From assembly GCF_004118285.1 (NCBI RefSeq), contig NZ_SDHY01000001.1, forward strand, positions 372,001-436,000: a stretch of 64,000 nt of DNA, given 5' to 3'. Shown here one piece after another: positions 45,355-56,397 of the stretch. This DNA is from Aquirufa rosea. Lineage in GTDB: Bacteria > Bacteroidota > Bacteroidia > Cytophagales > Spirosomataceae. The notes under the pieces were generated by a model. It saw only the letters and a list, made by a program, of their open reading frames with translations, did not search any database and was not told the DNA's origin. A program made the translations under genes and the position numbers. The number at the start of each line of letters is the position of its first letter. Position 1 is the stretch's first letter.

Positions 45355-48300
45355 ATGAGAAAACAAAATCTTTCGCTTCGCTGGCTTCCTGCTATTTTAT
45401 TTTTCTTGCTTTCTTGGTCTTCAGTGGCGCAACAAACCTTAAATTTTGGAGATCAAACACTTCATTTTCGACAGGCCAAAGAGTACTTCGATTCTAAAAA
45501 TTATGTAGCTGCCAAAGAGGAGTTTTCTGCGTATTTAAATAGTCTTGAACCCTTAAGTAATGAGCAAGCGGGTCAGCGTGTTTTGGCAGAATATTATATT
45601 ACCATGTGTAGCTTATACATGAGTCAGCCAGAAGCGGAGATTGTGGCAGATCGTTTTGTGGCGAATTACCCAGAGCATCCACAGGCAGTGAAGTTGATGC
45701 GTGGTATAGGAAGTTTTTTCTATGACAATGGAGATTATAAGAAAGCCATTAAATACTTAAGTAAATCATCTGATACCAATCTAGAGGCTAAGTTTAAATT
45801 AGCTGTTTCATATTATCAGTTGAAGGAATTAAGAGAAGCCCTTCCACTATTTAATGAAATTAAAGTAGATCCAGACGAAGAATTTGCGTTTGCTGCTGCT
45901 TATTATGCAGGTGTTATCAATTTTGGTGAAAAACGGTATGGTGAAGCTAGTAATGATTTCAGAAAAGCTGAAGGATCTAGTCGTTTTAGAAAAGATATAC
46001 CCAATTGGATTGCCATGTGTTACTACCACGAAGGTAAATTCAATGAATTATTAAATTATGCCGAACCTATACTAAAGCAAAAGAAGCCAGGCTATAATCT
46101 GGATGAATTGTCGCTTTTGGTGGCCGAAGTTCAATTTAAATTAAGCTATTTTGAAAAAGCAGTAATTAGCTATGGTTTATACAAAAAACTAAATCCAACT
46201 AAAATAACTTCCGAGATACAATATCGATTTGGATATTCTCTATACAAAACCAATAAATTTAATGAGGCTTCGGATGAATTAAAGTCTTTGGCAGGTAAAA
46301 AAGATACTTTGGCACAATTTGCTGCATTTACCTTAGGATTGGCTCAACTGAAATCAGGCAATTTAGAGGCAACTTTACAGGCTTTTGGACAAGCCAAAGA
46401 CCTTGGGTTCAATTCGCAGATTCAAGAAGAGGCGTTTTTTAATCATGCCAAAGTCATGTTGGATTTAGGAAAAGCTAGTGAAACCATTTATTCCATTCAA
46501 GAATTCAATAAAAAATTCCCTAAGAGCAAGTTCACCGAGGAATCTACTGAACTAGTAGCTGAAGCATTCATACATTCCAACAATATCCAAGCCGCTTTAG
46601 ACTACTTAAAGAGTTTGAGCAACCGTAATTCCAAATTAAACGCGGCCTTACAAACATTGACATACAATTTGGGGGTAAAAGCCTACAATGAAAATAAGTT
46701 TGATCAGGCCATTGAAATGTTCCAAACATCGACCGAAAACCCAGAGAGTTCTGATTTAAAATACCAAGCTTTATTTGGGAAAGGAGAGGCATTGTCCCAA
46801 CAGAAAAAATACGAACAAGCCATTCAGGTATATTCGCCCTTGTTAATTGGTACTCCTCCAGTAAGCAATCCTAATGATTTTATTCAAAAAGTACGCATGG
46901 GACTAGCCTATGCTTATTTTAATATCAAAGACTTTGCTAAGGCTAATGTACTTTTCAAAGCCTACGTGGACCGTTTAAAGCTTAGCCCTAATGCCAAAAA
47001 TAATCCATCGGTATTGATTCGGTTGGCAGATACGTATCTGGTTTCAAAGAAATATGAGGATGCCTTAACCTACTACAACCAAGCTTTTGATCTTGCAAAG
47101 TCAGAAAAGGACTATGCCTTATATCAAAAAGGGGTTACCTTGACTTATTTGAACCGCGATACAGAAGCCAAAGCTAGTTTTAAGCAATTAAGAAACTCTT
47201 TCCCAAGTTCGAAATATGTAGATGATGCGGCCTTTCAAGAAAATGTCATTTCCTTCAATACCAATAAATACAAAGAAGCTATTGCTGGATTCAGCGACCT
47301 TATTGAAAATAGCCCCAAGAGCCCGTATTTCACTCAAGCCTTATTAAAAAGAGCTCAATCTTATGCGAATACTAATCAGCATGAACTTTCCATCGCAGAT
47401 TATAAACGCATTATCCAAGAATTTCCAAGCGATAAAACAGCTAAGGATGCCTTAGTAGGTTTACAAGAAGAATTAAATGAGGTAGGAAGACCGGAAGACT
47501 TTGGACAATTACTTGGTAATTTCCAGAAAAGTAGTCCGGATGAAGCGGAAAACGTGGATTTAGAATATCGTGCTGCCAAAGGAATTTATTTAGGTGAAAA
47601 GTACGACAAAGCGATTGCCCCATTAAAAGCTTTTATTGAAAAATATCCTAGCAATGAGAATGTGGTAGAAGCTACTTACCTAATTGCTGATGCGGCATAC
47701 AGAACTCAAAATAAGGCTGATGCTTTAGTTTTCTACAAAAAAATGATTGAGCAAAATGTTCACCCTCAAATCAATAAAGCCATTCAACGTAGTGCCGAGA
47801 TGGAATTGGAAAACAAAAACTTTTCTGCCGCTGCCAATTGGTTCCATGTGTATAAATTAAAATATAACACCACTAAAGATCAAATGCTGGCAAACCAAGG
47901 TTTACTTTCAACCTTCCTAGAAGCGAAAATGTTAGATTCTGCTGCTTATATCACCGACGAAATCATTCAGTCCAAAGACATCAGCGAAGAGGAAAAAGCC
48001 AAACTAGCTGAAAAAATGGCCAATACGTTTGAAGCAAACGGAGATGTGATCAATCAAAGAAATTGGTTGGGTATCATCACCAATTTAGATAAAAACGATA
48101 TCGGGGCCTTGGCTCAATTGAAATTGGCTACTTTATTATCTAAAGAGTCCAAATACAAAGAATCCAGTGATATGATTTTAGATAAATTCCGAAATGTTTA
48201 TTCGGAGGCCTCAGATGCCATTTTAGGAAAAGCCTATATTTTATTAGCGGATAATTTCATTGCCCTAAAAAATATACCACAAGCTAGAGCTACCCTAAAA

Positions 48301-48378
48301 TCCATTGTAGATAACTCCAGCGATACCGAGGTAATTCAAACGGCTAAAACTAAATTAGAAAGCTTACCCTTAAAATAA
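45355..48378 (+). CDS. Large TPR protein, periplasmic
   Basis: A 1007-residue protein, signal peptide ending SWSSVAQQ, made almost wholly of tetratricopeptide-like helical repeats from ~37 to the end (EYFDSKNYVAAKEEFSAYL; YKKAIKYLSKSSDTNLEAKFKLAVSYY; YEDALTYYNQAFDLAKSEKDYALYQKG; YDKAIAPLKAFIEKYPSNENV). No enzyme domain is visible. Length and layout resemble large Bacteroidota TPR scaffolds of the cell envelope. It starts an operon: the outer-membrane barrel gene follows by 6 bases, then the HU-CCDC81/SPOR and TonB genes. A near-perfect -7 box upstream was not found. Confidence 0.85.
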   Translation: MRKQNLSLRWLPAILFFLLSWSSVAQQTLNFGDQTLHFRQAKEYFDSKNYVAAKEEFSAYLNSLEPLSNEQAGQRVLAEYYITMCSLYMSQPEAEIVADRFVANYPEHPQAVKLMRGIGSFFYDNGDYKKAIKYLSKSSDTNLEAKFKLAVSYYQLKELREALPLFNEIKVDPDEEFAFAAAYYAGVINFGEKRYGEASNDFRKAEGSSRFRKDIPNWIAMCYYHEGKFNELLNYAEPILKQKKPGYNLDELSLLVAEVQFKLSYFEKAVISYGLYKKLNPTKITSEIQYRFGYSLYKTNKFNEASDELKSLAGKKDTLAQFAAFTLGLAQLKSGNLEATLQAFGQAKDLGFNSQIQEEAFFNHAKVMLDLGKASETIYSIQEFNKKFPKSKFTEESTELVAEAFIHSNNIQAALDYLKSLSNRNSKLNAALQTLTYNLGVKAYNENKFDQAIEMFQTSTENPESSDLKYQALFGKGEALSQQKKYEQAIQVYSPLLIGTPPVSNPNDFIQKVRMGLAYAYFNIKDFAKANVLFKAYVDRLKLSPNAKNNPSVLIRLADTYLVSKKYEDALTYYNQAFDLAKSEKDYALYQKGVTLTYLNRDTEAKASFKQLRNSFPSSKYVDDAAFQENVISFNTNKYKEAIAGFSDLIENSPKSPYFTQALLKRAQSYANTNQHELSIADYKRIIQEFPSDKTAKDALVGLQEELNEVGRPEDFGQLLGNFQKSSPDEAENVDLEYRAAKGIYLGEKYDKAIAPLKAFIEKYPSNENVVEATYLIADAAYRTQNKADALVFYKKMIEQNVHPQINKAIQRSAEMELENKNFSAAANWFHVYKLKYNTTKDQMLANQGLLSTFLEAKMLDSAAYITDEIIQSKDISEEEKAKLAEKMANTFEANGDVINQRNWLGIITNLDKNDIGALAQLKLATLLSKESKYKESSDMILDKFRNVYSEASDAILGKAYILLADNFIALKNIPQARATLKSIVDNSSDTEVIQTAKTKLESLPLK

Positions 48379-48384
48379 TTCAAA

Positions 48385-50082
48385 ATGAGATTCAATCGAA
48401 CAGCTAAACAAGTACTATTCTCTGCGACATTCGGACTCTGCTTTGTAGCATTTGAGGGTTTTGCGCAAAAAAGACAGGGCTCCATTCAAGATGAAGCTAT
48501 CGAAGTAGAAAAAACGAGAAAAATAGAATTACAGCCTCAGGTGTCTAGAAGCTTTGAACCTTTAGAAGAAGTCCAAGATTTACGAAAAGATCGTAAAATG
48601 AAATACGATTTAGTCGATAGAAGATGGGAGGGGAACAAATTACCTAAAATAAATAATTCCATCATTGACCCGCGTGAAGGAGATGAATTAACCTCTTCAT
48701 ACGGTCCAAAATTTAAAAATGTATTTAAAGTAGGGGCTGGAAATTATGGCCATACCTTAATGAATGCGCACTTTGGTTTCACTCCTAATGAAAATTCATT
48801 CCATGGTTTATATGTGAATCATGATGCCAATCGTCGCGGTCCGGTGGCAACGAGTTTCTCAGGTAGAAATGAAAATGAGGTTAAAATTTATAGTAAAACG
48901 TTCACTCCATCCTATTTATTAAATGGATCGATTAGTTATAAAAGAGTGGAGGCCAATTGGTACGGAAGACCTATTGAACAATACAATAATATGGCCAATG
49001 GAGCTTTTGGTATTTATTATGACCGCTTCAACTACATTGGTAGTATTTCTAGTGCCAAAAAAGATGCCAAATTTGATTATGTTGCTACTTCAGGTTTAAG
49101 TATGATGTCCACATCTCAAAATGAGCGTGAATGGGTTTGGGATAGTAAAATTCAGACTGTCTTACATATCAATGAAAACCTGTCAGCACATTTTATCGGA
49201 GATATGATCATGAGTGAATATGCCAGTTTGGATAACAACCGTAGAGAGCTTTACCGGGTAAAACCAAGTTTTTTCTACAAGAATGACCGTATCTCAGTAC
49301 ATGCTGGAATCAACGTGGTCAATGAAAAAGATAAGTTAAAGAGTTTAAATACCACTAGCTTATTCCCTGTAGTAAAGCTCGACTTTAAGGCAGCTAACTT
49401 CATCCATTTCTTCGCTGGATTAGGGGGAGATACCTATTTCAATACCTTGAATCAAATGGCTTCACAAAATCCTTGGATCAAGAATCAAATCGATTTAAGA
49501 AATACAGCACAAACGGCTAACGTTTATGGAGGTTTCAAAGGCTCCAATGAACAAAGTTTCGATTTTGAAGCTAAGTTTATGTATTCTGAATTTAGCAATT
49601 TGTCCTTTTTTGTACCTAGTAGCATGGACAGCTCCAAATATGCGGTGATTTATGCTGGAGATTTGAAAAAGGCGCAGGTCATGAACTTCTCTGGTCAATT
49701 TAACTACCAATTAAATGAGCGATTCCTATCAGTATTGAAATATGACATCAATAATTACAATAATTTGGGAAGTTTAGAGAAAGCATTTCACCGTCCTGCG
49801 ATGAATATTTCCTTGACCAACTCGATTACTTTTAAAGATAAGATCATTGTTTCGCCAGATGTATTTTATATGAACGGGCTCTATGGATTGAATCCAAGAA
49901 CCAATACAGCTGTGGCCATGAAGGATATCATAGACCTAAACTTAAAAGTGAATTATTTGATAACTAAAAAGTTTAATGCAGCGGTAAGTGCCAACAATTT
50001 ACTTGGAAAAAATTATGAAAGATATTTATTTTACCCTTCACAAGGTCTAAATTATACAGTAAGCGTGGCTTATTCATTCTAA
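48385..50082 (+). CDS. TonB-dependent-receptor-like outer-membrane beta-barrel without plug
   Basis: A 565-residue outer-membrane protein with a signal peptide (LFSATFGLCFVAFEGFAQ). About 100 N-terminal residues are charged and disordered-looking, with no plug-domain motifs. The rest shows alternating amphipathic strands typical of a barrel (GSISYKRVEANWYG; RFNYIGSISSAK; FHFFAGLGGDTYF-type) and an end LNYTVSVAYSF with the terminal aromatic residue used for insertion by BAM. It sits between the TPR and HU-CCDC81/SPOR genes, 6 and 1 bases from them. I infer a structural or gated pore; the function is unknown. Confidence 0.75.
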   Translation: MRFNRTAKQVLFSATFGLCFVAFEGFAQKRQGSIQDEAIEVEKTRKIELQPQVSRSFEPLEEVQDLRKDRKMKYDLVDRRWEGNKLPKINNSIIDPREGDELTSSYGPKFKNVFKVGAGNYGHTLMNAHFGFTPNENSFHGLYVNHDANRRGPVATSFSGRNENEVKIYSKTFTPSYLLNGSISYKRVEANWYGRPIEQYNNMANGAFGIYYDRFNYIGSISSAKKDAKFDYVATSGLSMMSTSQNEREWVWDSKIQTVLHINENLSAHFIGDMIMSEYASLDNNRRELYRVKPSFFYKNDRISVHAGINVVNEKDKLKSLNTTSLFPVVKLDFKAANFIHFFAGLGGDTYFNTLNQMASQNPWIKNQIDLRNTAQTANVYGGFKGSNEQSFDFEAKFMYSEFSNLSFFVPSSMDSSKYAVIYAGDLKKAQVMNFSGQFNYQLNERFLSVLKYDINNYNNLGSLEKAFHRPAMNISLTNSITFKDKIIVSPDVFYMNGLYGLNPRTNTAVAMKDIIDLNLKVNYLITKKFNAAVSANNLLGKNYERYLFYPSQGLNYTVSVAYSF

Positions 50083-50083
50083 T

Positions 50084-51121
50084 ATGTTGAATCAGAAATC
50101 CATCGTAAGTTTAATTGAAACATTGCTTTATGAGCATGACTGCATCATTATTCCCAATTTCGGTGGGTTTGTAGTGAATGTCAAAGACTTTGAATTCAAT
50201 GCCAAAGAGGGAAAAATATATCCTAGAAAAAGATGGATTGCCTTCAATGAGAGGCTCTGCTCCGATGATGGAATTTTAGCCACAGCTTGGGCTAAGCAGG
50301 AGGGAATTAGTCATAAATTAGCCTTTGATCAAATCAACCAGTTCAGTAAAAACCTAAAAGAATATTTGAAGGACAATCAAAGTGTCATTTTACCTAAACT
50401 GGGTACTTTTAGTTTAACAGCCGAATCTAAAATATCTTTTGTTCCCTTGGCAGATCAAAATTTTGATTTGAGTCAATTTGGTTTAACAGCTGTCAGTTTA
50501 CCTTCTTCTGGAATTATTTCTAAGCCTATTTTGATTGAAAATCCAGTAGAAAAATCCTTGACTTATCAGGAAGAAATGTCAGAAGAATCAGTGAAAGAGG
50601 CGTTTGAAGAAGGGTTAAAACCGCAAAGAATCAGTTCTAAAATTTATGTATATGCCCTTTTAGCATTTATTCTAGGTGGTATCAGTGCCTATTTTTTAAC
50701 AGAGCCTAACTCACGATATGTAAATAGTTCTTTAAGTCCATTTACCATCAAGATTAAAAAGAAAGAAGTAGCGGAAGTAAAAAAAGCCATTGAAAAGCCA
50801 ATAATTACCTCAAATGATGCGGTAAAAGTTGACTCTAACATTGTACCTGCACCGACTGAATCTACATCAAGCCCTGTAATACTTGGAAATTCAGGCACAG
50901 TTTATTTGGTGGCAGCCAGCTTTCAAACACAGGCCAAAGCGGAAATCGCCATGCAAGAACTGAAATCCAAAGGATTTAAAGCAGAAATTTTACCTAAAAC
51001 CGAAGGTGCCTTACATTTCCGTGTAAGTGTTGGTACTGAAAATAGCATGGAGGCTGGTTATAAAAAGGCAGCAGCCATTAAAAGTGAAAAGAATTTAGAA
51101 ATTTGGGTGTATAAACCTTAA
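50084..51121 (+). CDS. HU-CCDC81 and SPOR domain membrane protein
   Basis: A 345-residue bitopic protein. Residues 1-~125 are the prokaryotic HU-CCDC81 domain pair (IETLLYEHDCIIIPNFGGFVV; AFNERLCSDDGILATAWA; LPKLGTFSLT). One membrane segment is at ~187-204 (VYALLAFILGGISAYFL), then a Lys/Pro-rich linker and a SPOR domain at ~270-345 (VYLVAASFQTQAKAEIAMQELKSKGFKA). SPOR domains bind denuded peptidoglycan at division sites; the cytoplasmic HU-CCDC81 part may bind another partner or DNA. It is placed between an outer-membrane barrel gene and tonB, fitting an envelope-spanning role. Confidence 0.9.
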   Translation: MLNQKSIVSLIETLLYEHDCIIIPNFGGFVVNVKDFEFNAKEGKIYPRKRWIAFNERLCSDDGILATAWAKQEGISHKLAFDQINQFSKNLKEYLKDNQSVILPKLGTFSLTAESKISFVPLADQNFDLSQFGLTAVSLPSSGIISKPILIENPVEKSLTYQEEMSEESVKEAFEEGLKPQRISSKIYVYALLAFILGGISAYFLTEPNSRYVNSSLSPFTIKIKKKEVAEVKKAIEKPIITSNDAVKVDSNIVPAPTESTSSPVILGNSGTVYLVAASFQTQAKAEIAMQELKSKGFKAEILPKTEGALHFRVSVGTENSMEAGYKKAAAIKSEKNLEIWVYKP

Positions 51122-51126
51122 CAGAT

Positions 51127-52020
51127 ATGAATAGCGCTCTAGCACAAAAAGAGGAGGAGAAAAAAAATCAGCTAAAAGCATTAATCCTGACTATATTGAT
51201 TAATGGTGGGCTTTTATTGTTGTTTTGGACTTTGAATATTTGGTCTGGAGATGAAGTGAAAATGGAAATCCCTGCAGGAGGATTTGAAGTGAATTATGGT
51301 AATACAGATGTTGGAGGAGGGGATATTCAAACCCACAACCAAGCCAATGATTTGCCCGACGAGATAGAATCAAAACCGGCCGACAAAAAAGTAGAGCCTA
51401 AAAAGGAGATTGTAAAAGCTACTCCTACCAAAGAAAGTCCTGTACTAAGTTCTGCCGTAAAAAGCCCAGTCAAAGTGGCCGACAAACCCCTTGAAAAGGC
51501 AGTGACACAGCCAGTTAAGCCTGTGGTAGAAGAGCAGCCTAAAATTGATGAGTCAGCCTTATTCAAAAAGAAATCTAGTAGCAACGGTACACGAGGTACC
51601 TCAGATGCACCTGGCGGAAACTCTAATGGAAATGACAAAGGAAAAATTGGTGATAAAGGTCAATTGGACGGAGATATCAATAATTCAGCTATTTACTCAG
51701 GTCAAAAGGGTAAAGGTGGCGGTAGCGGCGGTGGAATAGGAGGAGGAAATGGAGTAGCCTTAAATATGACAGGTTGGGCATTGGCCTCGCGTCCTCAGGT
51801 GAATGATGACTCCGATGAATCGGGTATTATTCGTTTTTCTTTAAAAATAGATGAAACGGGTAATATCATTTCATTACGAATCATAGAAAATACGCTTTCT
51901 GCATCTGTGGCACAGAAATACAAAAGGGCAGTGGAAAAACTAAGCTTTAAACCTACTTCTGCAGGTGAACGTCCTGAAGTTTCAACAGGTACCATTGTAT
52001 TTAAAATCAATTCGAAGTAA
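51127..52020 (+). CDS. TonB-family energy transducer
   Basis: A 297-residue TonB-like protein: one membrane segment near residues 17-37 (LILTILINGGLLLLFWTLNIW), a long Lys/Pro/Asp-rich periplasmic spacer (~60-150), a Gly-rich stretch (KGKGGGSGGGIGGGNG), and a C-terminal TonB domain (~215-297: SGIIRFSLKIDETGNIISLRI...YKRAVEKLSFKPT). It transmits proton-motive energy to outer-membrane proteins through ExbB/ExbD, which are not in this window. Its place after the barrel and SPOR genes suggests energising that barrel, though a general TonB role is equally possible. Confidence 0.85.
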   Translation: MNSALAQKEEEKKNQLKALILTILINGGLLLLFWTLNIWSGDEVKMEIPAGGFEVNYGNTDVGGGDIQTHNQANDLPDEIESKPADKKVEPKKEIVKATPTKESPVLSSAVKSPVKVADKPLEKAVTQPVKPVVEEQPKIDESALFKKKSSSNGTRGTSDAPGGNSNGNDKGKIGDKGQLDGDINNSAIYSGQKGKGGGSGGGIGGGNGVALNMTGWALASRPQVNDDSDESGIIRFSLKIDETGNIISLRIIENTLSASVAQKYKRAVEKLSFKPTSAGERPEVSTGTIVFKINSK

Positions 52021-52037
52021 TTCTGTTAAATCATCGA

Positions 52038-53327
52038 ATGGATTATCAAGAAGTCATTGCTTTTTTATACAAGCAATTGCCGGTTTTTCATAGAGAAGGT
52101 AAAAAAGCCTTCAAACCTGGCTTGGGAAATATTCAGCAGTTATGTGCTCGATTAGGAAATCCCCAAGACTCTTTTCCTACTTTACACATAGCTGGCACAA
52201 ATGGAAAAGGTAGTTCCTCCCATTTCATGGCCTCCATTTTACAGGAGCAAGGATTTAAAGTCGGACTTTATACTTCGCCTCATTTACAATCATTTACTGA
52301 AAGAATAAAATTCAATGGACAAAATGTTCCCGAGGATTGGGTGGTACAATTTGTAGAAAAGAATCTTACTCTGATACAAGATATTCAGCCATCATTCTTT
52401 GAATGGACAGTATTAATGGCTTTTTCATATTTTCAGAATCAAGGGGTTGATTGGGCGGTCATAGAAACGGGATTAGGCGGAAGGTTAGATTCAACCAACA
52501 TCATTTCTCCTCAAGCTTGTTTAATTACCAACATCGGTTGGGATCATCAAGATATTCTTGGCAACTCACTGGAATTAATTGCCCAGGAAAAGGCAGGTAT
52601 TATTAAAAAGGATACACCTATTTGTATCTCTGAAAGTCAAAGCCATTCCAAGCTAGTGTTTTTAAACAAAGCAAAAGAAATGAATGCTCCCATCATCTTT
52701 GCAGAAGATCGGATAAAATGGAATCATATTACTTTTGATGAAGATAAATTACTCCTCAGGGGTTCTACAAAATCCAATCCAGACTTTGAAATTCATTGTC
52801 CTTTTGCCGGAGAATATCAAGTAAAAAATTTGGCAGGAATAATAGCTTGGTGTGAACAATTACAAGAAGAAGGAATCATTGATTTGGCCTGGAATTCTAT
52901 CAAAAAAGGAATTGAAAAAGCAAAAATTAATACACAATTACGTGGAAGGTGGGAAATCCTACAAAAGAATCCTTGGATAGTGGCTGATACAGGACATAAT
53001 GAAAATGGCATCAGCCAATTATTGAATCAAGTAAAGGAGTTGAATCCTGAGCAACTTTGGATCATCTTAGGTATGGTGGCGGATAAAGACATTGATTTAG
53101 TCATGAAATTATTCCCTACCCATGCTCATTATATATTTTCACAGGCACAAAATCCCAGAGCGCTTGAGGCCGAGAGCCTTCAAAATTTGGCAGCAAGGTA
53201 TGGTTTAAAAGGAATTTGTGAAAAAGATGTCAATCAGGCAATTCAAATAGCCAAAGAATCTGCCCATGAAAGAGATTTTATTTTAATTACTGGCAGCACC
53301 TATTTGGTGGCTGAAATAAAAATGTAA
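52038..53327 (+). CDS. folC: Folylpolyglutamate synthase / dihydrofolate synthase
   Basis: A 429-residue Mur-ligase-family enzyme that glutamylates folates. It has the ATP P-loop IAGTNGKGSSSHFMASIL, the LYTSPHL substrate loop, VIETGLGGRLDSTN, and the conserved NIGWDHQDILGN. The C-terminal ligase domain includes IVADTGHNENGI. The fit is to a cytoplasmic bifunctional FolC. It follows tonB by 17 bases, an adjacency seen in other Bacteroidota, and precedes trmB by 3 bases. Confidence 0.95.
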   Translation: MDYQEVIAFLYKQLPVFHREGKKAFKPGLGNIQQLCARLGNPQDSFPTLHIAGTNGKGSSSHFMASILQEQGFKVGLYTSPHLQSFTERIKFNGQNVPEDWVVQFVEKNLTLIQDIQPSFFEWTVLMAFSYFQNQGVDWAVIETGLGGRLDSTNIISPQACLITNIGWDHQDILGNSLELIAQEKAGIIKKDTPICISESQSHSKLVFLNKAKEMNAPIIFAEDRIKWNHITFDEDKLLLRGSTKSNPDFEIHCPFAGEYQVKNLAGIIAWCEQLQEEGIIDLAWNSIKKGIEKAKINTQLRGRWEILQKNPWIVADTGHNENGISQLLNQVKELNPEQLWIILGMVADKDIDLVMKLFPTHAHYIFSQAQNPRALEAESLQNLAARYGLKGICEKDVNQAIQIAKESAHERDFILITGSTYLVAEIKM

Positions 53328-53330
53328 GTT

Positions 53331-53990
53331 TTGAGTAGAAAGAAAGAAGTTAAATATGGCTTAGCCATTCGTTCTCCTTGGGTCATTCAATCTGGCAAGG
53401 AATTTTTTGAGACTTGCCGAGGAAAATGGAACGAAGTCTATTTTAAAAACAATCAACCCATCGTACTAGAATTAGGTTGTGGCAGAGGAGAATATAGTTT
53501 GGGACTTGCCAAATTATTTCCGCACAAAAATTTTATTGGGATTGATATCAAGGGAGATCGTCTAGCTGCTGGTGCCAGGCAAGCAGAGGCGGAAGGATTA
53601 AACAATGTGGTTTTTTTACGAATACCCATTCAATATCTTGCAGAATTTTTCCAAGAAAACGAAGTAGATGAAATTTGGGTTACTTTTCCTGACCCTAGGC
53701 CTAAGGATCGGGATGAAAAAAAGCGACTGACATTTCCCTTCTTTTTAGAAAAATACCATAGAGTACTCAAGAGTCAGGGAATTCTTCATTTGAAAACCGA
53801 TTCCACTTCTTTTTTCACTTATTCTTTGGAACAATTGGAGCAGGAACCTTGGAAAATATTGGTTCAAACCTGGGATTTATACCAATCAGCATGGAATGAG
53901 GAACACTATGGCATTAAAACACGATTTGAGGATATGTTTTACCAGAAAGGTTTTTCCATCAAATATTTGCGAGCGATCAATAACAAATAA
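53331..53990 (+). CDS. trmB: tRNA (guanine-N7-)-methyltransferase
   Basis: A 219-residue SAM methyltransferase that modifies G46 of tRNA. It has the SAM motif VLELGCGRGEYSLGLAKLFP, the FIGIDIKGDRL acidic strand, and the TrmB signature VTFPDPRPKDRDEKKRLTFPFFL. The start is a TTG at 53331, three bases after the folC stop; no ATG fits without losing the conserved N-terminal segment. A shared terminator lies between it and the convergent gap gene. Confidence 0.93.
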   Translation: MSRKKEVKYGLAIRSPWVIQSGKEFFETCRGKWNEVYFKNNQPIVLELGCGRGEYSLGLAKLFPHKNFIGIDIKGDRLAAGARQAEAEGLNNVVFLRIPIQYLAEFFQENEVDEIWVTFPDPRPKDRDEKKRLTFPFFLEKYHRVLKSQGILHLKTDSTSFFTYSLEQLEQEPWKILVQTWDLYQSAWNEEHYGIKTRFEDMFYQKGFSIKYLRAINNK

Positions 53991-54014
53991 AAAAGGGAGG
54001 CTAAGCTCCCTTTT
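53988..54014. terminator. Bidirectional terminator between trmB and gap
   Basis: AAAAGGGAG (53991-53999) pairs with CTCCCTTTT (54006-54014) around GCTAAG. The arm ends provide T tracts in both directions, serving the two convergent genes. Confidence 0.88.
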
Positions 54015-54036
54015 GCATATAATGTGACTGGTTAAA

Positions 54037-55530
<1,494 letters not shown>

Positions 55531-56349
55531 ATGAATTCATTAGAAAATATCATTCAATCGGCTTGGGACGACGTTTCTTTGCGTCAGAGTCCTGAGGTTA
55601 TCCAAGCCATTGAAGAAGTAGTGGAAAAAGTTGACAAAGGTATCTTGCGTACTGCTGAACCATTAGAAGACGGAAGCTGGCAAGTCAACGAATGGGTAAA
55701 GAAAGCCATTGTCATGTATTTCCCTATTCGTCAAATGTCGGTTAGTGAAGTAGGTATATTTGAATACCACGATAAAATGCGGTTGAAAACGAACTATCAA
55801 GCTTTAGGTGTTCGTGTAGTACCTCCTGCTGTGGCACGTTATGGGGCATTTCTAGCTAAGGGTACGATATTAATGCCATCTTATGTGAATATTGGTGCTT
55901 ATGTGGATGAGGGTACGATGGTGGATACTTGGGCAACTGTAGGAAGTTGTGCGCAAATTGGCAAACATGTTCATTTAAGTGGTGGCGTTGGAATTGGGGG
56001 AGTTTTAGAGCCACCTCAAGCAGCTCCGGTGATTATTGAAGATGGTGCATTCATTGGTTCTCGTTGTATTGTGGTAGAAGGAGCTCATATCGGTAAGAAA
56101 GCAGTTTTAGGAGCTGGTGTAACCATTACAGGTAGCTCTAAAATCATCGATGTAAGTGGTCCTGAGCCTGTAGAATACATCGGTTTTGTCCCAGAAAACT
56201 CAGTGGTTATTCCGGGAAGCATACAAAAAAACTTTCCAGCTGGTACTTATGGAGTTCCATGCGCTTTAATTATAGGAAAAAGAAAAGAAAGTACTGACTT
56301 AAAAACATCCTTGAATCAAGCATTAAGGGAAAACAATGTTGTCGTTTAA
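55531..56349 (+). CDS. dapD: Tetrahydrodipicolinate N-succinyltransferase
   Basis: A 272-residue DapD of the lysine/meso-diaminopimelate succinylase pathway. The ATG at 55531 gives MNSLENIIQSAWDDV; an in-frame TTG at 55501 is less likely. The N-terminal helical domain (to ~95) precedes a left-handed beta helix of hexapeptide repeats (VNIGAYVDEGTMVDTWATVGSCAQIGK; GVLEPPQAAPVIIEDGAFIGSRCIVVEGAHIG). A C-terminal strand pair follows. It transfers succinyl from succinyl-CoA to tetrahydrodipicolinate. It is alone in its operon, ended by the terminator at 56373-56397. Confidence 0.96.
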   Translation: MNSLENIIQSAWDDVSLRQSPEVIQAIEEVVEKVDKGILRTAEPLEDGSWQVNEWVKKAIVMYFPIRQMSVSEVGIFEYHDKMRLKTNYQALGVRVVPPAVARYGAFLAKGTILMPSYVNIGAYVDEGTMVDTWATVGSCAQIGKHVHLSGGVGIGGVLEPPQAAPVIIEDGAFIGSRCIVVEGAHIGKKAVLGAGVTITGSSKIIDVSGPEPVEYIGFVPENSVVIPGSIQKNFPAGTYGVPCALIIGKRKESTDLKTSLNQALRENNVVV

Positions 56350-56372
56350 GATCAGAAATTAAATATCTTTAC

Positions 56373-56397
56373 ACCCGGCTAAAAACCGGGTTTTTTT
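56373..56397 (+). terminator. dapD terminator abutting the next start codon
   Basis: ACCCGG pairs with CCGGGT around a 7-base loop (CTAAAAA), followed by TTTTTTT ending at 56397. The next gene begins with ATG at 56398. Confidence 0.88.
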
